NCBI GenBank assembly: GCA_026545765.1
Contig: CM048842.1
Coordinates: 46,571,431 to 46,635,430, forward strand
Direction: 5' to 3'
Source of the DNA: Plantago major
Lineage: Eukaryota; Streptophyta; Magnoliopsida; Lamiales; Plantaginaceae
DNA: 64,000 nt
Shown here: positions 12,770 to 22,834 of the stretch, piece by piece
Layout of the letters: every line of letters begins with the position of its first letter
Numbering within the stretch: position 1 is the first letter of the stretch
The notes under the pieces: generated by a model
What the model was told of the DNA's origin: nothing
The model's database searches: none
Seen by the model: the letters and a program-made list of their open reading frames with translations, nothing else
Made by a program: the position numbers and the translations under genes

Positions 12770-13623
12770 TGTTGTTACGGACATACGTCCAATCCGTTAA
12801 GGGCGCCATAGAGCGTGTCCTAAAGTGCATCACGGCTTAATTAGCTAATTCAGTATTGGTCCGACCTCATATGGTCCGCCCACAGTGAATCGGCCAGTAC
12901 GCTAAAGTCACTACATCCTCACAGCTAGTCCGAGCTGGCTAAGGAAAGGACTTCCAAAACTGATTATGTTAGTACAGAGATGCCTAACGGACCGGACGAG
13001 AGAATCTCGGACGCCACCATCGCGATAAGCCCAAACGTATATAACAGAACCACTGAGATACTTCCGTGAAACTCCAGGCTCGGACATCCAGAGTTACCCA
13101 AGGGCAGATCAACTAAGCAGACAAATCTGTCCGAGGGACTAACACGGACCCAACAGGCGGAACAGTACTCTCAGAGGGAAAAGGTCCAAACTACCCTCCC
13201 AGGCCCACTTATCGGTATTGGATTACTGTTCACTAATGGGCCATGGGCTGAAGGTAGCATTGGTGTCCAAATCTGGATCGTACACTTGGCATCATCTTAT
13301 GATCCTCGTCATAAGTACTCGATAACTATAAATAGAGCACAAGGTCCCAGACCTTCAGGAAATTTTCTAGTCGGATACAATAACCTTCCTCATAACTATT
13401 ACATTGAGAGCTTCCAAACTCTCTCTTGAGTAAAGTCTCTTACCGGATTGACTCGGACAATCCGGATATCCCGTTCTAACCCCCCCCCCCCCCCCCCCAC
13501 TTAGCCCTTTCAGGTACGCAAGTACGGACAAGTGATACCTCGGACTTCAAGTAGGAGGCGGGACCAAGTTCAGGATATTTGTAGTAGTTTAGTCAGTTAA
13601 TGTTCGAGGTTTACCCCTCAACA
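12770..13623 (+). repeat. 3' LTR of G1
   Basis: It runs from TGTTGTTACGG to CCCCTCAACA, about 854 bp, with the same TG...CA termini as the G2 LTRs read in element sense but considerable divergence inside. It contains a TATA box, CTATAAATAG, at 13326-13335, and a long poly-C run at about 13479-13498 in the presumed leader. The partner LTR is outside the window. Confidence 0.85.
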
Positions 13624-14263
13624 TATATAATGCAGGTTTATTATATACATGATATTTGAATTAAACATATACTAATGTTTATACTTAAATATGTTATGTT
13701 AAATTGGTTTTTCTGAAATACAGTCCTTCAGAAAAGTTTGTATAAAGGAGATTAGAGAAAATGAAGAATGCTGAATAAACAATGCTTGAAAAGATAATCA
13801 GTTCAAATATGATATAAATAAAGGAACATTGGAACTAATCGGAAGTTTGGAACTTTATAAGTCAAAAATCAAATAGCTTTGTTAATTCATTAATGGTTAG
13901 CAAAGATTTATGAAATTAGTCCCATTTACGTCCGATTTTATTATGTTTCCTTATTTAAACTGAAATAATGTTGGTTATAATTTGTGTGTTGATTTTACTA
14001 TTCTTTCCATGTTTGAGAATCTTAACCAAATCAACTATTGACGTTTTTTAACTAATAAACACCAATTACAATCAAACTTTATCCAATTAATAACACATAA
14101 GCTAGATGGAATTAATTTGGACCAATCAAAACAAAAGAATTTAACAACCAAGCAAATGAATGGACCGATCATAGAAGAGGAATTTGCCACACACTTAAAT
14201 GACTTGGACACCTTAAAATGGCTCCAATCCTTTTTTGCTTAATGTATTATATAGATACTATAT
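13624..14263. other. AT-rich sequence without recognisable genes
   Basis: About 640 bp of AT-rich DNA between the end of G1 and the MULE-like element. I see no coding region, LTR or clear repeat. It could be the interior of the Helitron whose 3' end is at 16137, but I could not find a 5' TC terminus. Confidence 0.5.
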
Positions 14264-14574
14264 GGGCCAATTACATAAGGTACCCCTTAAATTCGAGCCA
14301 ATTACAGATTCAACCCCCGATTTCAAACAATTTCATCCAAATCCAAAATCTATATTTTGAGTTGACCAACATAAATTTAAATGGAAAAGAAAATGAATTG
14401 GACTCAATTGCAATTTATATGTTTCATTTTACTACACATTATAGCCAAATAATTTTATAACTTACAAAAATAATCCAAAATTTTTTAAATAGCCCCAATA
14501 ATTTCATAACTAACATAATAGTCCACAAAATAATTTTTTTTTCCGAATACACCCTCATCCCGACCTCGCCGGCC

Positions 14575-14645
14575 GGAGCTCCGACAGAAGCTCAGAGCTT
14601 CCATGGCGGAATTTCGGAGCTCTGGCAGAAGCTCAGAGCTTCCGT
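14575..14645. repeat. Short duplication inside the MULE-like element
   Basis: A 28-bp unit beginning GGAGCTC and ending CAGAAGCTCAGAGCTTCC occurs twice, about 41 bp apart. It also contains small palindromes around GAGCTC and AAGCTC. Confidence 0.7.
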
Positions 14646-14689
14646 TCCGCCATGGAAGCAGCTTCCGAGACCGCGGTGAGGATGGGAGA

Positions 14690-15130
14690 CAAGTATGCAG
14701 ATCTGAAACCCGTGGTTGTGGGCGGTAGATCGGTGGTGGTGGGAGGCAGATTGGAGGTGGCGAGATGGTGTGGTGGGTGAACGGGGGTGGGGTGGGAAGA
14801 ATGGAGGTGGTGGTCGGCAGATCGGTGGTGGTGGTGGTCGGCAGATCGGTGGTGGTGGTGGTCGGCAGATCGGCGGTGGTCCGTAGATCGGCGGTGGAAA
14901 TGGATCTGAGCGGTGGTGGGCGGACCATTATGGTGGTTGCCGGAGGTGGGATGGTGGGAGGTGGCGAGATGGGTGGGTGAACGGAGGTGGGCAGACCGGT
15001 AGTGGGGTGGGTGAACAGAGGTGGGTAAGGCTGCCGGCGGTGTTGTGAGTTGTGGCGGTGGGTGGTGGTTGGAGAAGATGGTGGTTGGAAGTGGTAGGGA
15101 AGAATGAGGTGGTGGAGTGGTGGGGAAGAA
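14690..15130. repeat. GGT-rich minisatellite inside the MULE-like element
   Basis: Degenerate tandem units of about 24 bp (GGTGGTGGTCGGCAGATCGG) are clearest at 14805-14890 and then decay into GGTGG-rich sequence. Reading frames across it give low-complexity Thr/Pro or Gly/Val peptides and are not treated as genes. Confidence 0.8.
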
Positions 15131-15396
15131 GAAGGGTAGAAATTTTAATAAGTAATTTTTTTGGGGTCTTTTTAATAAGAAATTGAAAGTGTTGGGGGTA
15201 TTTTGGAATAAATAAAATTAATTTAAATATTGAATTATAAAGAAAAGATAAAATAGGTGAAAAAGTTGACTTTTGGGTTTGGATGTAATTTTCAAATTAG
15301 GCCTTTGTTAATTTTGGACGAATCTGTAATAGACGTCAATCTATGGGTGAATGTGAAAAGGGGGCATATTTAAGGGGTGGTTTTTGTAATTTTCCC

Positions 15397-15594
15397 TATA
15401 TTATATGAGCTCACCCGTGATCGAACCTCTTGCATGTAAAAGTTTTTAAAAAAAAAACATACCCATACCATGCATGTGAAATTATGTTTGTAAAATAATA
15501 ATTTTTGTGTCCTTAGTGGTGTGACGCATACCACCGCGGGATTGTTGGGAACCGGTGGGTTGGAAAAAACAACCGTAATATGTTAAATTATGTT

Positions 15595-15689
<95 letters not shown>

Positions 15690-16109
15690 GTGTTGTGGGG
15701 TGACCACATACCACCGCGGGGTTTGTTTGGAACAACCCTATTGATTGTGTATAATTTTGTATTTTATTTTAGTTTCGTTTGAGGGATAATTTTTAAAAGA
15801 GAAAAACATTTTTTATTTTTCAATAAGCTAATTAAATTATATGGGCTCACCCGTGACCGAACCTCTTGCATGTAAGAGTTTTTGAAAAAAACATGTGCCC
15901 GTTACTAATTAACAGGTTGACAACCGTAGAACGCTATTTTTACATTTTCTATAGTGAAATAAATAAACAATCAATGATATAATATTGAATGAAGAAGGAC
16001 TACGGATCAACACCATGATCAACGTTTTTCACATAAATTGAATTACCTTATTTTCTTGATTAATTTATTTTAACACCCCCTTTCTATTTATTATTAAAAT
16101 TCAACTATA
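15397..16109. other. AT-rich region with local duplications
   Basis: No gene is seen. A block beginning GCTCACCCGTGA and continuing CGAACCTCTTGCATGTAA occurs at about 15410 and again at about 15848. A second motif, CATACCACCGCGGG, occurs at 15528 and 15706. The middle is occupied by a (TA)n-T(n) run. The paired blocks suggest an older tandem duplication or a degraded repeat. Confidence 0.6.
15597..15689. repeat. (TA)n followed by a T homopolymer
   Basis: About 32 TA repeats run directly into 29 T residues. The exact lengths are the kind of sequence that varies by slippage or assembly error. Confidence 0.95.
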
Positions 16110-16137
16110 CCGTGGCATCGCCACGGGTTAGTACTAA
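16110..16137 (+). mobile_element. Helitron-type 3' terminus
   Basis: A perfect 7-bp hairpin (CCGTGGC, loop ATC, GCCACGG; 16110-16126) is followed after 7 nt by CTAA (16134-16137) and then T. Helitrons end in CTRR with a short GC-rich hairpin about ten bases upstream and insert before a T, so all three criteria fit. The 5' TC end was not located, so the element's extent to the left is unknown. No helicase is seen, so it would be non-autonomous. Confidence 0.6.
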
Positions 16138-16164
16138 TCGATACCAAAATAAGAACTGAAAAAA

Positions 16165-16480
16165 TTTGAAGTGTGGTCATATTAGAAGAATATAAAATGT
16201 AAGCTTTAACACTTTTTCATTCGTACAATGAATATGTAAGAATGTTGCGCAACATGCTTCAAAAATTTTATTTGATATCAAGTGGTAAACATAACAATTT
16301 GGAATGTTGACCGGGTCTCTTACTCTTAGTTACAATTGTTTATATGCATAAAACATGTAGCTGTCATTGTCACTTTTAGTTTTTGATTTTTTCAAATTAC
16401 ATCTTGTTGCGTTTTTAAATTGTTACATTAAATTTTTGTTGTTGAACGATTATTGAGAGTGTCTGCATAAGTCCATGGAG
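16165..16480. repeat. Duplicated 300-bp segment, copy A
   Basis: This shares long stretches with 37485-37800, including AGAATATAAAATGTAAGCTT and GTAAGAATGTTGCGCAACA. Similarity continues through GTGTCTGCATAAGTCCATG and then stops. Copy B lies immediately upstream of the F-box remnant, so copy A could be a displaced piece of that locus or both could belong to an unidentified repeat. Confidence 0.75.
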
Positions 16481-16486
16481 TATGTG

Positions 16487-16720
16487 CAAGAATGGCACAG
16501 GAGCATTGAGAGTGGCACAAGGATGGCACGATGGCATGTATCACTGGCAAGAGAATGGCACAGTGGCACGGGAATGGCACCAAATAGGGCCAGTGGCACA
16601 GGGCTGGCACAATAATGGCACAATGTCACAGGAGTGGCACGAAGACAAGTAGGAGTGGCTGAGGATTTGGCACGGAACAGGCTCATCACATAACACCTTT
16701 GGTACAGGTGGGGTGGCACA
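16487..16720. repeat. Degenerate GGCAC-rich tandem repeat
   Basis: The motif TGGCAC(A/G) recurs about fifteen times at spacings of roughly 8-20 bp (for example AATGGCACAGTGGCACGGG). It begins exactly where similarity between the two 300-bp copies ends. No reading frame across it looks like a real protein. Confidence 0.7.
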
Positions 16721-16786
16721 GAACACATTATGAGGACAAATTTGGATCTTTCATTGTTTGCTTTTCTAAGATTAAGTCATGTAGCT

Positions 16787-17726
16787 TGTTGAGGGTGAAA
16801 CTCCCCAAATACTTAGATTTTACTCAACTCCACTAATGTGTGCCTAAGTAAGAATCTCCTCGCAAGGTAAGAGCCAATCTGTAAGAACCAGCGGCCGACT
16901 ACTTGGATAAGGACCTGCACACTTGAGTGGGGGGGGGGGGGTAAGTATCCGGTTTGCTAAGTGTCAAACCGGACTGAGACTTTACTCGAGAGAGACTGAA
17001 GATCTGCTCTGTATAATGATCGAGATAGAGTTTACGATGTGACTTACTTGTCCTTGTGGGGATGTGTGCCTTATTTATAGGCTATCATCAAAATGGGAGG
17101 TCATGCTAGGATTGTGCCAAGTGTAAGGCTAGGAATGAGCCACCAAGGCATGACTTAGGCCCATAGCCCAATAATGATACTTAGCCCATGCCAATTTGGG
17201 CTTTTAGGGGTACTTTAGTCATTATTGGAAGAGTTTTAGGGGATGTGACCTGATCTGCCGAGGTCCCAGGTTCGGAGAGGTTGGTCCGGATGCATGATCC
17301 GGACCGTACTGGGTCGCCAGATAAGGAAGTTCTCCTAAGTCTGCCCATCTCTTCCGATTCGGAACTCTAGGTTCGGACACCCAACTCTTTGGTGCCTCTG
17401 CTTGGCTACTCGTGAGATTGTCATGCTGGATCCGAGTTAGCATCCGGACCGGAGGCCTTGGGTCGGAGAAGATACTGACTTAGTATTAAGCTCCTTTCCC
17501 AGAGAGGCTCGGACCAAGGTGGGTCGGGCCCATGGTTCCGGGTCGGGCCTAGCAGGTCCCAAATCCTTTGTTCCTTTCTTTCAAGGTGGGTCGGACCATG
17601 GTTGGTCTGCCCGGATCGGACTGTTGGCTCGGACCATATTATCTCGGATCCATTGGATGACTTAGGACGCCTTAGGCTTCGCTCCTAGGTCGTCTATGAC
17701 GGATTGGACATATTTCCGTATCAACA
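16787..17726 (-). repeat. 3' LTR of G2
   Basis: TGTTGAGGGTG to CCGTATCAACA on the plus strand. It holds a minus-strand TATA box (CTATAAATAA, 17071-17080) and a poly-G/C run near 16929-16941. Confidence 0.93.
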
Positions 17727-17741
17727 TATGTCCCCCTAGTT
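17727..17741 (-). other. Polypurine tract of G2
   Basis: The minus strand reads AACTAGGGGGACATA next to the 3' LTR, identical to the tract of G1. Confidence 0.85.
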
Positions 17742-18811
17742 TCCAAGTATCTTAGTAGAAGATAGTTTTGGAACTATTTGGTTTTAGGGAGCTGTTGAGG
17801 AAGGATCGGTTCTTCAGTCCAATCCGTATCGTCGAGTTTGAAAAAAGGTGTCATCCGTATTTCGTGTGGCCAATTGACTTAGTCTCTCCCCCCCCCCCTT
17901 TTTCTTTTTTCAACGCTGTTGCCTCCCGAGTGACAAGGTCCGAGGCGCAACAAAGTTTGAAAAAGAAAAAAGGGTATTTGTAAGCGAGACCAAGTCCAGG
18001 CTCCGAGAATCGGTGAGTGCCTTTGATAAGCTACGGGTTAGACCGTAGTTGCTTGCCCCATCCGAACCAAGCTCTGTTGTCAAGAGAAGGTCCGAAGGAT
18101 AATCGCTCGAGTGTACGAGGTTCCATGTGTGGGCAAGTGATGATTGTTTTGAAAAGCCGCGATACGTCCGATGAGAGGATCGTCCGGGACTCTCATGTCG
18201 TCTTTCGTCCGAAAGTGGGAGAGTTGTTGTATCCGTCTATCGGCGAGGTGAATTCGTCGTACCAATCCGTCATTTCGCGTAGTATAATTGTACTATGCCG
18301 TTGGATGCACTTTGATCTACGGTTGGGATTGAATCACAAAAAATCGTGACGGTTGGAGTTCCAAAAGTGACCCCCTATAAATAGAGTTTTCGCCGGCTCA
18401 CTTTCTCATTGTCTAGAAAGAGAATATTCGCGTTTTGAGTATATCCGACGCTACTGTAAGCAATCCGAGGCGAGCAACAAGAGGTCCGAAGTGCGTTATC
18501 CAGTTCGTAGTCAAGTCAGTTCAATCCAATCATCCGAGTTCAAGTAAGTTTACCTGTCTCGTCTTATGATTGAATTTTCTCTGTTTGTCTTTCTGCAAGT
18601 TGCTCGGATGCATGCTTACGATGTGTAGTATAGTTGATAATTGATACGTCCTTGATGCTGACTAACACCGAATAACCGTCGTACTGACTCCGAGCTAACT
18701 TTGTTTGGTAAAGCCACTGATGTTGGCCATAAGCTTGACAATTTTAATATACGTAAACGGCCTCTCGGACTGCCATCCAAAAAACTTACGAAATTATCTT
18801 TTCCTTTCCCT
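17742..18811. other. Spacer and leader upstream of the G2 antisense gene
   Basis: No sense coding region is seen. The segment contains a poly-C run (about 17886-17899) and the TATA box at 18375-18384 that points toward the antisense gene. Plus-strand frames in 18017-18349 have no recognisable family. Confidence 0.55.
18375..18384 (+). promoter_or_regulatory. TATA box of the G2 antisense gene
   Basis: CTATAAATAG is a perfect plant TATA box, about 430 bp upstream of the first methionine of the antisense gene at 18812. It is oriented against gag-pol. Confidence 0.65.
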
Positions 18812-21800
18812 AGGATGTCCGAGAGTGATAGCCAAAACCATTCCGAGGCCGAGGGATACGTCTCCGAAGCAACCTCTCTATCTGATAGCTCCGAGGAGAT
18901 TGAGATCGTTGATGGTGATGATGTGGTGGAGCTGGAACAATCACCTCGTTCGAGCCAGGAAGAGCCCGAGGTAAGTTCCTTACTTCGAATAGTTATTCCG
19001 GGTTCAGGTTCTCCGAGGCATCGGGATTACCTGCGAGTGTCTAATGTGCAGGGTACGGGTGCTGTTCAAGAAACAAGCTCGTGAGTTGTGGGGACACGTC
19101 GTCTGGGTCGTACTGGACAAGGGTCCGAATTGCCGGTAGAGATCCGATCTTTAATTCGCAACCCAGGTGATAATTTTAAGAGTAATCCTAATCGAGTCCC
19201 GTTCGTTCCGGATCCGCAGGAGCCGAATATTGAGGAAGTGTATGATACTTCGGAGGCACTTCCTATCTTAGGTGCATTCGAAGAAGGTGAAGAAGACCGG
19301 GTACAGGTGGCTGTTCCGCTCCGGACTATTGTAGAGCTGGCGTCTTCCTCCTAAGAAGAGGAGGCAGGAGAGAATGTGTGGACCGAGGATGCTGGTTCCG
19401 AGGGAGAGGAAGAGGAAGAAGAAATGTTGGCTGCTCACGTTTTTCGAAGGGCATCTGTTGGTGAGGCGGGTCCGAGTCGTCAGATGACTGAAGAGGATCT
19501 CCCGGATGGCCTGAAGCGGGGCGAGGACGTATACCACGTGATTTTTCCTCGGTCACGAGATGAAGTCACTCACCCTGACTCGGAAGGAGAGTTAAACGAG
19601 GAAAGTTTCCTGCCCACTTGTGCTTCAATCATCCGAGCCGATGAGGTGGACGAGCTCCGAAGGAGGTACAAGATTCCGGAGAGCGTGGAGATCCTTATCC
19701 CGGACGAGTCCCATGCTTTTTACAATCTGCCTCTGGGATACATGTGTGTCCACGAGATCAGTCTTCATTGTGGATGGCGGCTGCCGGTATCGTCTGAGTT
19801 TTTGGGATCCTGAATCACATGGGGTTGAGTCCGCATCAGATAATCCCCAACTCCCTCGGAAATCTCATATGCTTCGGGGTCTTGTGTAAATATAAAGACA
19901 TCCCGTTGACTTTTGATAATTTTCGAAAATTGTTCAACATAAGTGTAAGTAACAGGAACACGTTATTCTATACGTTCGTATGTCGGCAAGCATACACATT
20001 TTTTGTCGACCCCCTCTCCTCATTGGGCATCCATTGGTGGAAGAGGTATATTTTTGTCCGTCCGGCTCTGAAACTAGTGCAATCCGAGGCGGAGAGACCA
20101 AAGTGGCAGTTCGAGAGGAAGTTCTTCCGAGGCAAGCTGCCAGACTGGAAGCCACCGGCCCGGAACGTCCCTTTGTGGATGCAAACGCTTCATAGAAATC
20201 AAGAGCCGGAGAAATACTTCTTTCGAGGGTTGATCTGTCAACCTTTGCCTTACTTGGCCGGTTTGTCTGAGCCAAGTTTCTGTGATAATATGGAGGATCT
20301 GAGTAAGTGATGTTTCTTTAATCCTGACTGGTTGTCCGATTCGATTGTCTGCTCGTCCATTATGTAGTTTTCTTTGTATTTTGTAACTCATTCTGATTCG
20401 GATGTGCAGATTTTTGGTTCGAGTATACGATGTCGACCATGCGCGAGCTGAAACGTCAACAAAATGCTGCCCAACGATAGGAGATAGAAGAGGGTTCTCG
20501 GACCCAGATCATCAACACTTCCACCGTTCTCCCGATGGAAGAGCCAAGGATCGCGGCGACGTTCCGAGTGGAGGAGTCTCGGAGGGATGCTGCGGGCGAG
20601 GAAGCCCAGACTATTCCCACTCCTGATAAGGGGAAGGTGGCCGGTGCTAAGGGCTCGAAGAAGCCCCCAAGGTCCGTATCCCGAGATCCGCCCGCTAGTG
20701 GGTCGAGCGCTGCATCCGGACAAAAGCGTCCGTCCGAAGGTCCACTTCCCCCAGCAAAAAAGGGCAAGGGGAAGATGAGTGACGCGCCCGAGCTGGGGAG
20801 GGATGCTGAGGTTGCTCGGTTGGCTGCTGTGCCGGAGCTGGAGCGAATTGCGGAGTTGTCTGCCGCTCAACACAAGGTGAGTTTAAATTTGCCGATTGTC
20901 TTTGCAACTTCCTGTGGTTCGGAGGTATCTAATTATCTCTGATGTCTGTTCGTGTTTTCAACTTGCTGTTGCTGTTGAAGCATGCTCTCTGGTAGCTGCT
21001 CGGAGAGCCACCTTGGAGGAAGATTTTGCTAAGGCCGAGGCTGCCCGGGCGATTGAGACGTCCCGGTTGCACAGCACGTCCGAGCGTCTCAAAAAGGCTA
21101 TAGCCGGCAAGAAGGAGGCCGAGGCGGAGACGGCCAAAATGAAGAGCGCCATACTATCTTTGGAGGCTGACTTGAAAGTTCACCAAGATGGGTTGGACGA
21201 GTTTGTTGGCGTCTCTCGGACGTTCAAAGACCTGATGCTCAGAGAGCTGCTCGGGGTTCGGACAAGATCTGTCCAAGATTTCCTAGAGTCGGACTCCTAC
21301 AAGTTTGTGCTTGAGTTGAAATACGACAAGGCTCGGCAGGACGGGTTCGATGCTGCTGTGGGCTAGTTCCGGAGCAAGGGTGTGATTCCGAGTGATTATG
21401 ACTTGGAGGGTGAGGGAGTGTCTGCTTTTAAGGAGGCGGATGGTTCGGACTTCGCTCCCGAAGGCGTCTCGGATGAAGACTTGCTCAAGTGCGAATTTGT
21501 GGAGCTGGTCTATGACGAGACGGAGGGCAAGAAGTATAATCATGGTGGTCCGTACCTTCCACACTTCATGCCTCGGGTGCTTATGTCCAGTGTCTTCGTT
21601 CCTTTGGAGGATCACTTGGAGCATAACCAAGACTGGCTGACCTTGCCCGGTCCCGTGTGTGGCTTCGATCGCAATCTGGATCTGATGCAGCGATGTCCGG
21701 CCTTTCTAAAGGAGGCTGAAGCTCGGAGAGAACGGAGAATGGCACAGTCCTCCCGTCAGCAAAGTCAGGCGCCTTCGGACAAGGATGCGGGAGGTCCCTC

Positions 21801-21840
21801 TCGGTCTCAACCCAGTTCGTCCGAGCGACGTACGCAGTGA
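18812..21840 (+). pseudogene. Antisense gene of G2 (PF04195-like)
   Basis: The probable start is MSESDSQNHSEAEGYVSEA, comparable to MFGSDSQNQFEAPSYND in G1. An acidic region (SSEEIEIVDGDDVVE) is followed by the conserved core at about 19560-20190: IPESVEILIPDESHAFYN, LPLGYMCVHEISLHCGW, SPHQIIPNSLGNLICFG, SSLGIHWWKRYIFVRP. A basic, Pro/Ser-rich part (20535-20880) and a coiled coil (20980-21200; ERLKKAIAGKKEAEAETAKM) follow. The tail includes DHLEHNQDWLTLPGPVCGFD. Short AT-rich gaps such as 20880-20975 look like introns. The protein family is annotated as 'putative gypsy type transposon' in plants, but no activity is known. Old copy with several breaks. Confidence 0.75.
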
Positions 21841-22570
21841 AGACGGGGTATGCCTCGGGTCTTTTGTAATAGCGTGCCTTCAGGCCTAAAAACAGTGTTG
21901 TCCCTTTTTTGCTCAACTTTTTGTAAGACCATATGTTCGAATTCGATGAATGTAATTGGTCCGGGCCGAGTGCTGGCTCGGAGCTGTTTTTGTTGTTGAT
22001 TTGCTAATGCCCTCGTTTACATACTTACGCATTGAGTCCCACTTGTCTTAGCTAATCAACTCTCCTAAATCCGGATGAAAGGTCCGAACACTTGAGGTCC
22101 GAGTGCCTAAGCATTAAACTGCTTCCAGGTAAATGTGCCTTTACTGGCCTGTTGGATGTTCGGGCGTAGCGTCCATCCAAGTCATATCTTTAGTAAATAC
22201 AACTTAGATGACGAATGATTCGGAGCCATGTCTTGGAGTGGCGGGACTTGCATTGGAAAGAACTTTCCCATATCGTGTCAAGTAGTGTTGATTCGGACGT
22301 TGACTGGGTGCGTTAGTCCGAATCAAATAGACTTGACAGATTTGAAAAGATAATCAGTATCAGTGAGGACGACTCGATATAAACCGTAGTCATTTCAGAT
22401 GTCAACATGCCATATCCGAGCCTGTACATCCGAACGAGTGACTTGTTCAAAAATAGTCACCGGAACGAATGGATTCTTGGATTGGGCCAAAGGAAGCCCA
22501 GGCGATAGGCCCATGTTCGGCCCAGGCCCACTTCGGGGACACGTGTCAACGTCGCGTTGGTCCTCCTTTC
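21841..22570. other. Spacer downstream of the antisense gene
   Basis: Probably the 3' untranslated part of the antisense gene, followed by spacer. No conserved protein or repeat was recognised. Confidence 0.5.
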
Positions 22571-22834
22571 CTATATATACTCTTGGATTGTACGGCTTTT
22601 TGTCAAAACATTTTGCTTTTTATAGCAATGTTCGGTTCGGAGTCTGAGCCCGAGTGGCTGTCGAGTGGCGTAGCATCATCACATTCGTGTGTGATCAAAT
22701 CCGAGTCGGATGACGTCGAGGATGATGATGCTAAGTTACTCAAATTTCCGTTCGCCCGTTCCTTCAGATCCGTAACCCTTCGGATTTCATATTCAGACTG
22801 CATGCGACAGTATCTCCTCGGATCGTCGGGCTAG
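22571..22834 (+). other. Second antisense start in G2: TATA box and short reading frame
   Basis: CTATATATAC at 22571-22580 is followed about 47 bp later by a methionine at 22627. From there a 68-residue frame opens MFGSESEPEWLSSGVASS. The opening MFGS(E/D)S and the acidic SESDDVEDDD stretch resemble the N-terminus of the antisense gene in G1 (MFGSDSQNQ), yet the main antisense gene ends 700 bp upstream. It may be the remnant of a second, related antisense unit. No known domain. Confidence 0.45.

Larger units (their letters stand above)
1..13623 (+). mobile_element. G1: Ty3/Gypsy element, Tat lineage, partial, carrying a nested Copia fragment
   Basis: A plus-strand Gypsy element runs in from the left edge. 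Gag, protease and the beginning of reverse transcriptase lie at 1-2433. After the Copia fragment C1 (2434-9283) come an antisense gene (9328-11575), a polypurine tract and a 3' LTR ending at 13623. Its gag and protease closely match those of G2 and G3 in this window. An antisense gene between pol and the 3' LTR is a known trait of Tat-lineage elements such as Grande and Retand. The 5' LTR lies outside the window. The element is broken in several places and not functional as it stands. Confidence 0.85.
14264..15396. mobile_element. MULE-like non-autonomous element with long terminal inverted repeats
   Basis: The left end reads GGGCCAATTACATAAGGTAC and then CCCTTAAAT. The right end, reverse complemented, reads GGGAAAATTACAAAAACCAC and then CCCTTAAAT. 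Similarity continues inward for over 100 bp, including a shared ATTACAGATTC and ATCCAAA(T/C)CC. GGG-starting long TIRs of this kind are typical of plant Mutator-like elements. The flanks ATACTATAT and ATATTATAT could be a degraded 9-bp target duplication, with one mismatch and a one-base offset. There is no transposase. The centre (about 14550-15120) is strikingly GC-rich against AT-rich arms. Confidence 0.65.

Noticed and set aside
14485-14980. Thr/Pro-rich and Gly/Val-rich frames in the MULE-like core
   Set aside because: Both strands are open only because of the GGT repeat; no conserved domain.
15482-15782. Open frames over the (TA)n and T-run giving Ile/Tyr and Phe repeats
   Set aside because: They are translations of a microsatellite, not proteins.
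16428-16728. Minus-strand Cys/His/Pro-rich frames over the GGCAC repeat, resembling a cysteine-rich peptide
   Set aside because: All three frames are open across the repeat and differ in sequence; no start context or family.
17222-17443. Frame inside the G2 LTR, repeated in the other LTR at 30705-30923
   Set aside because: Its conservation is simply that of the two LTRs; no known protein.
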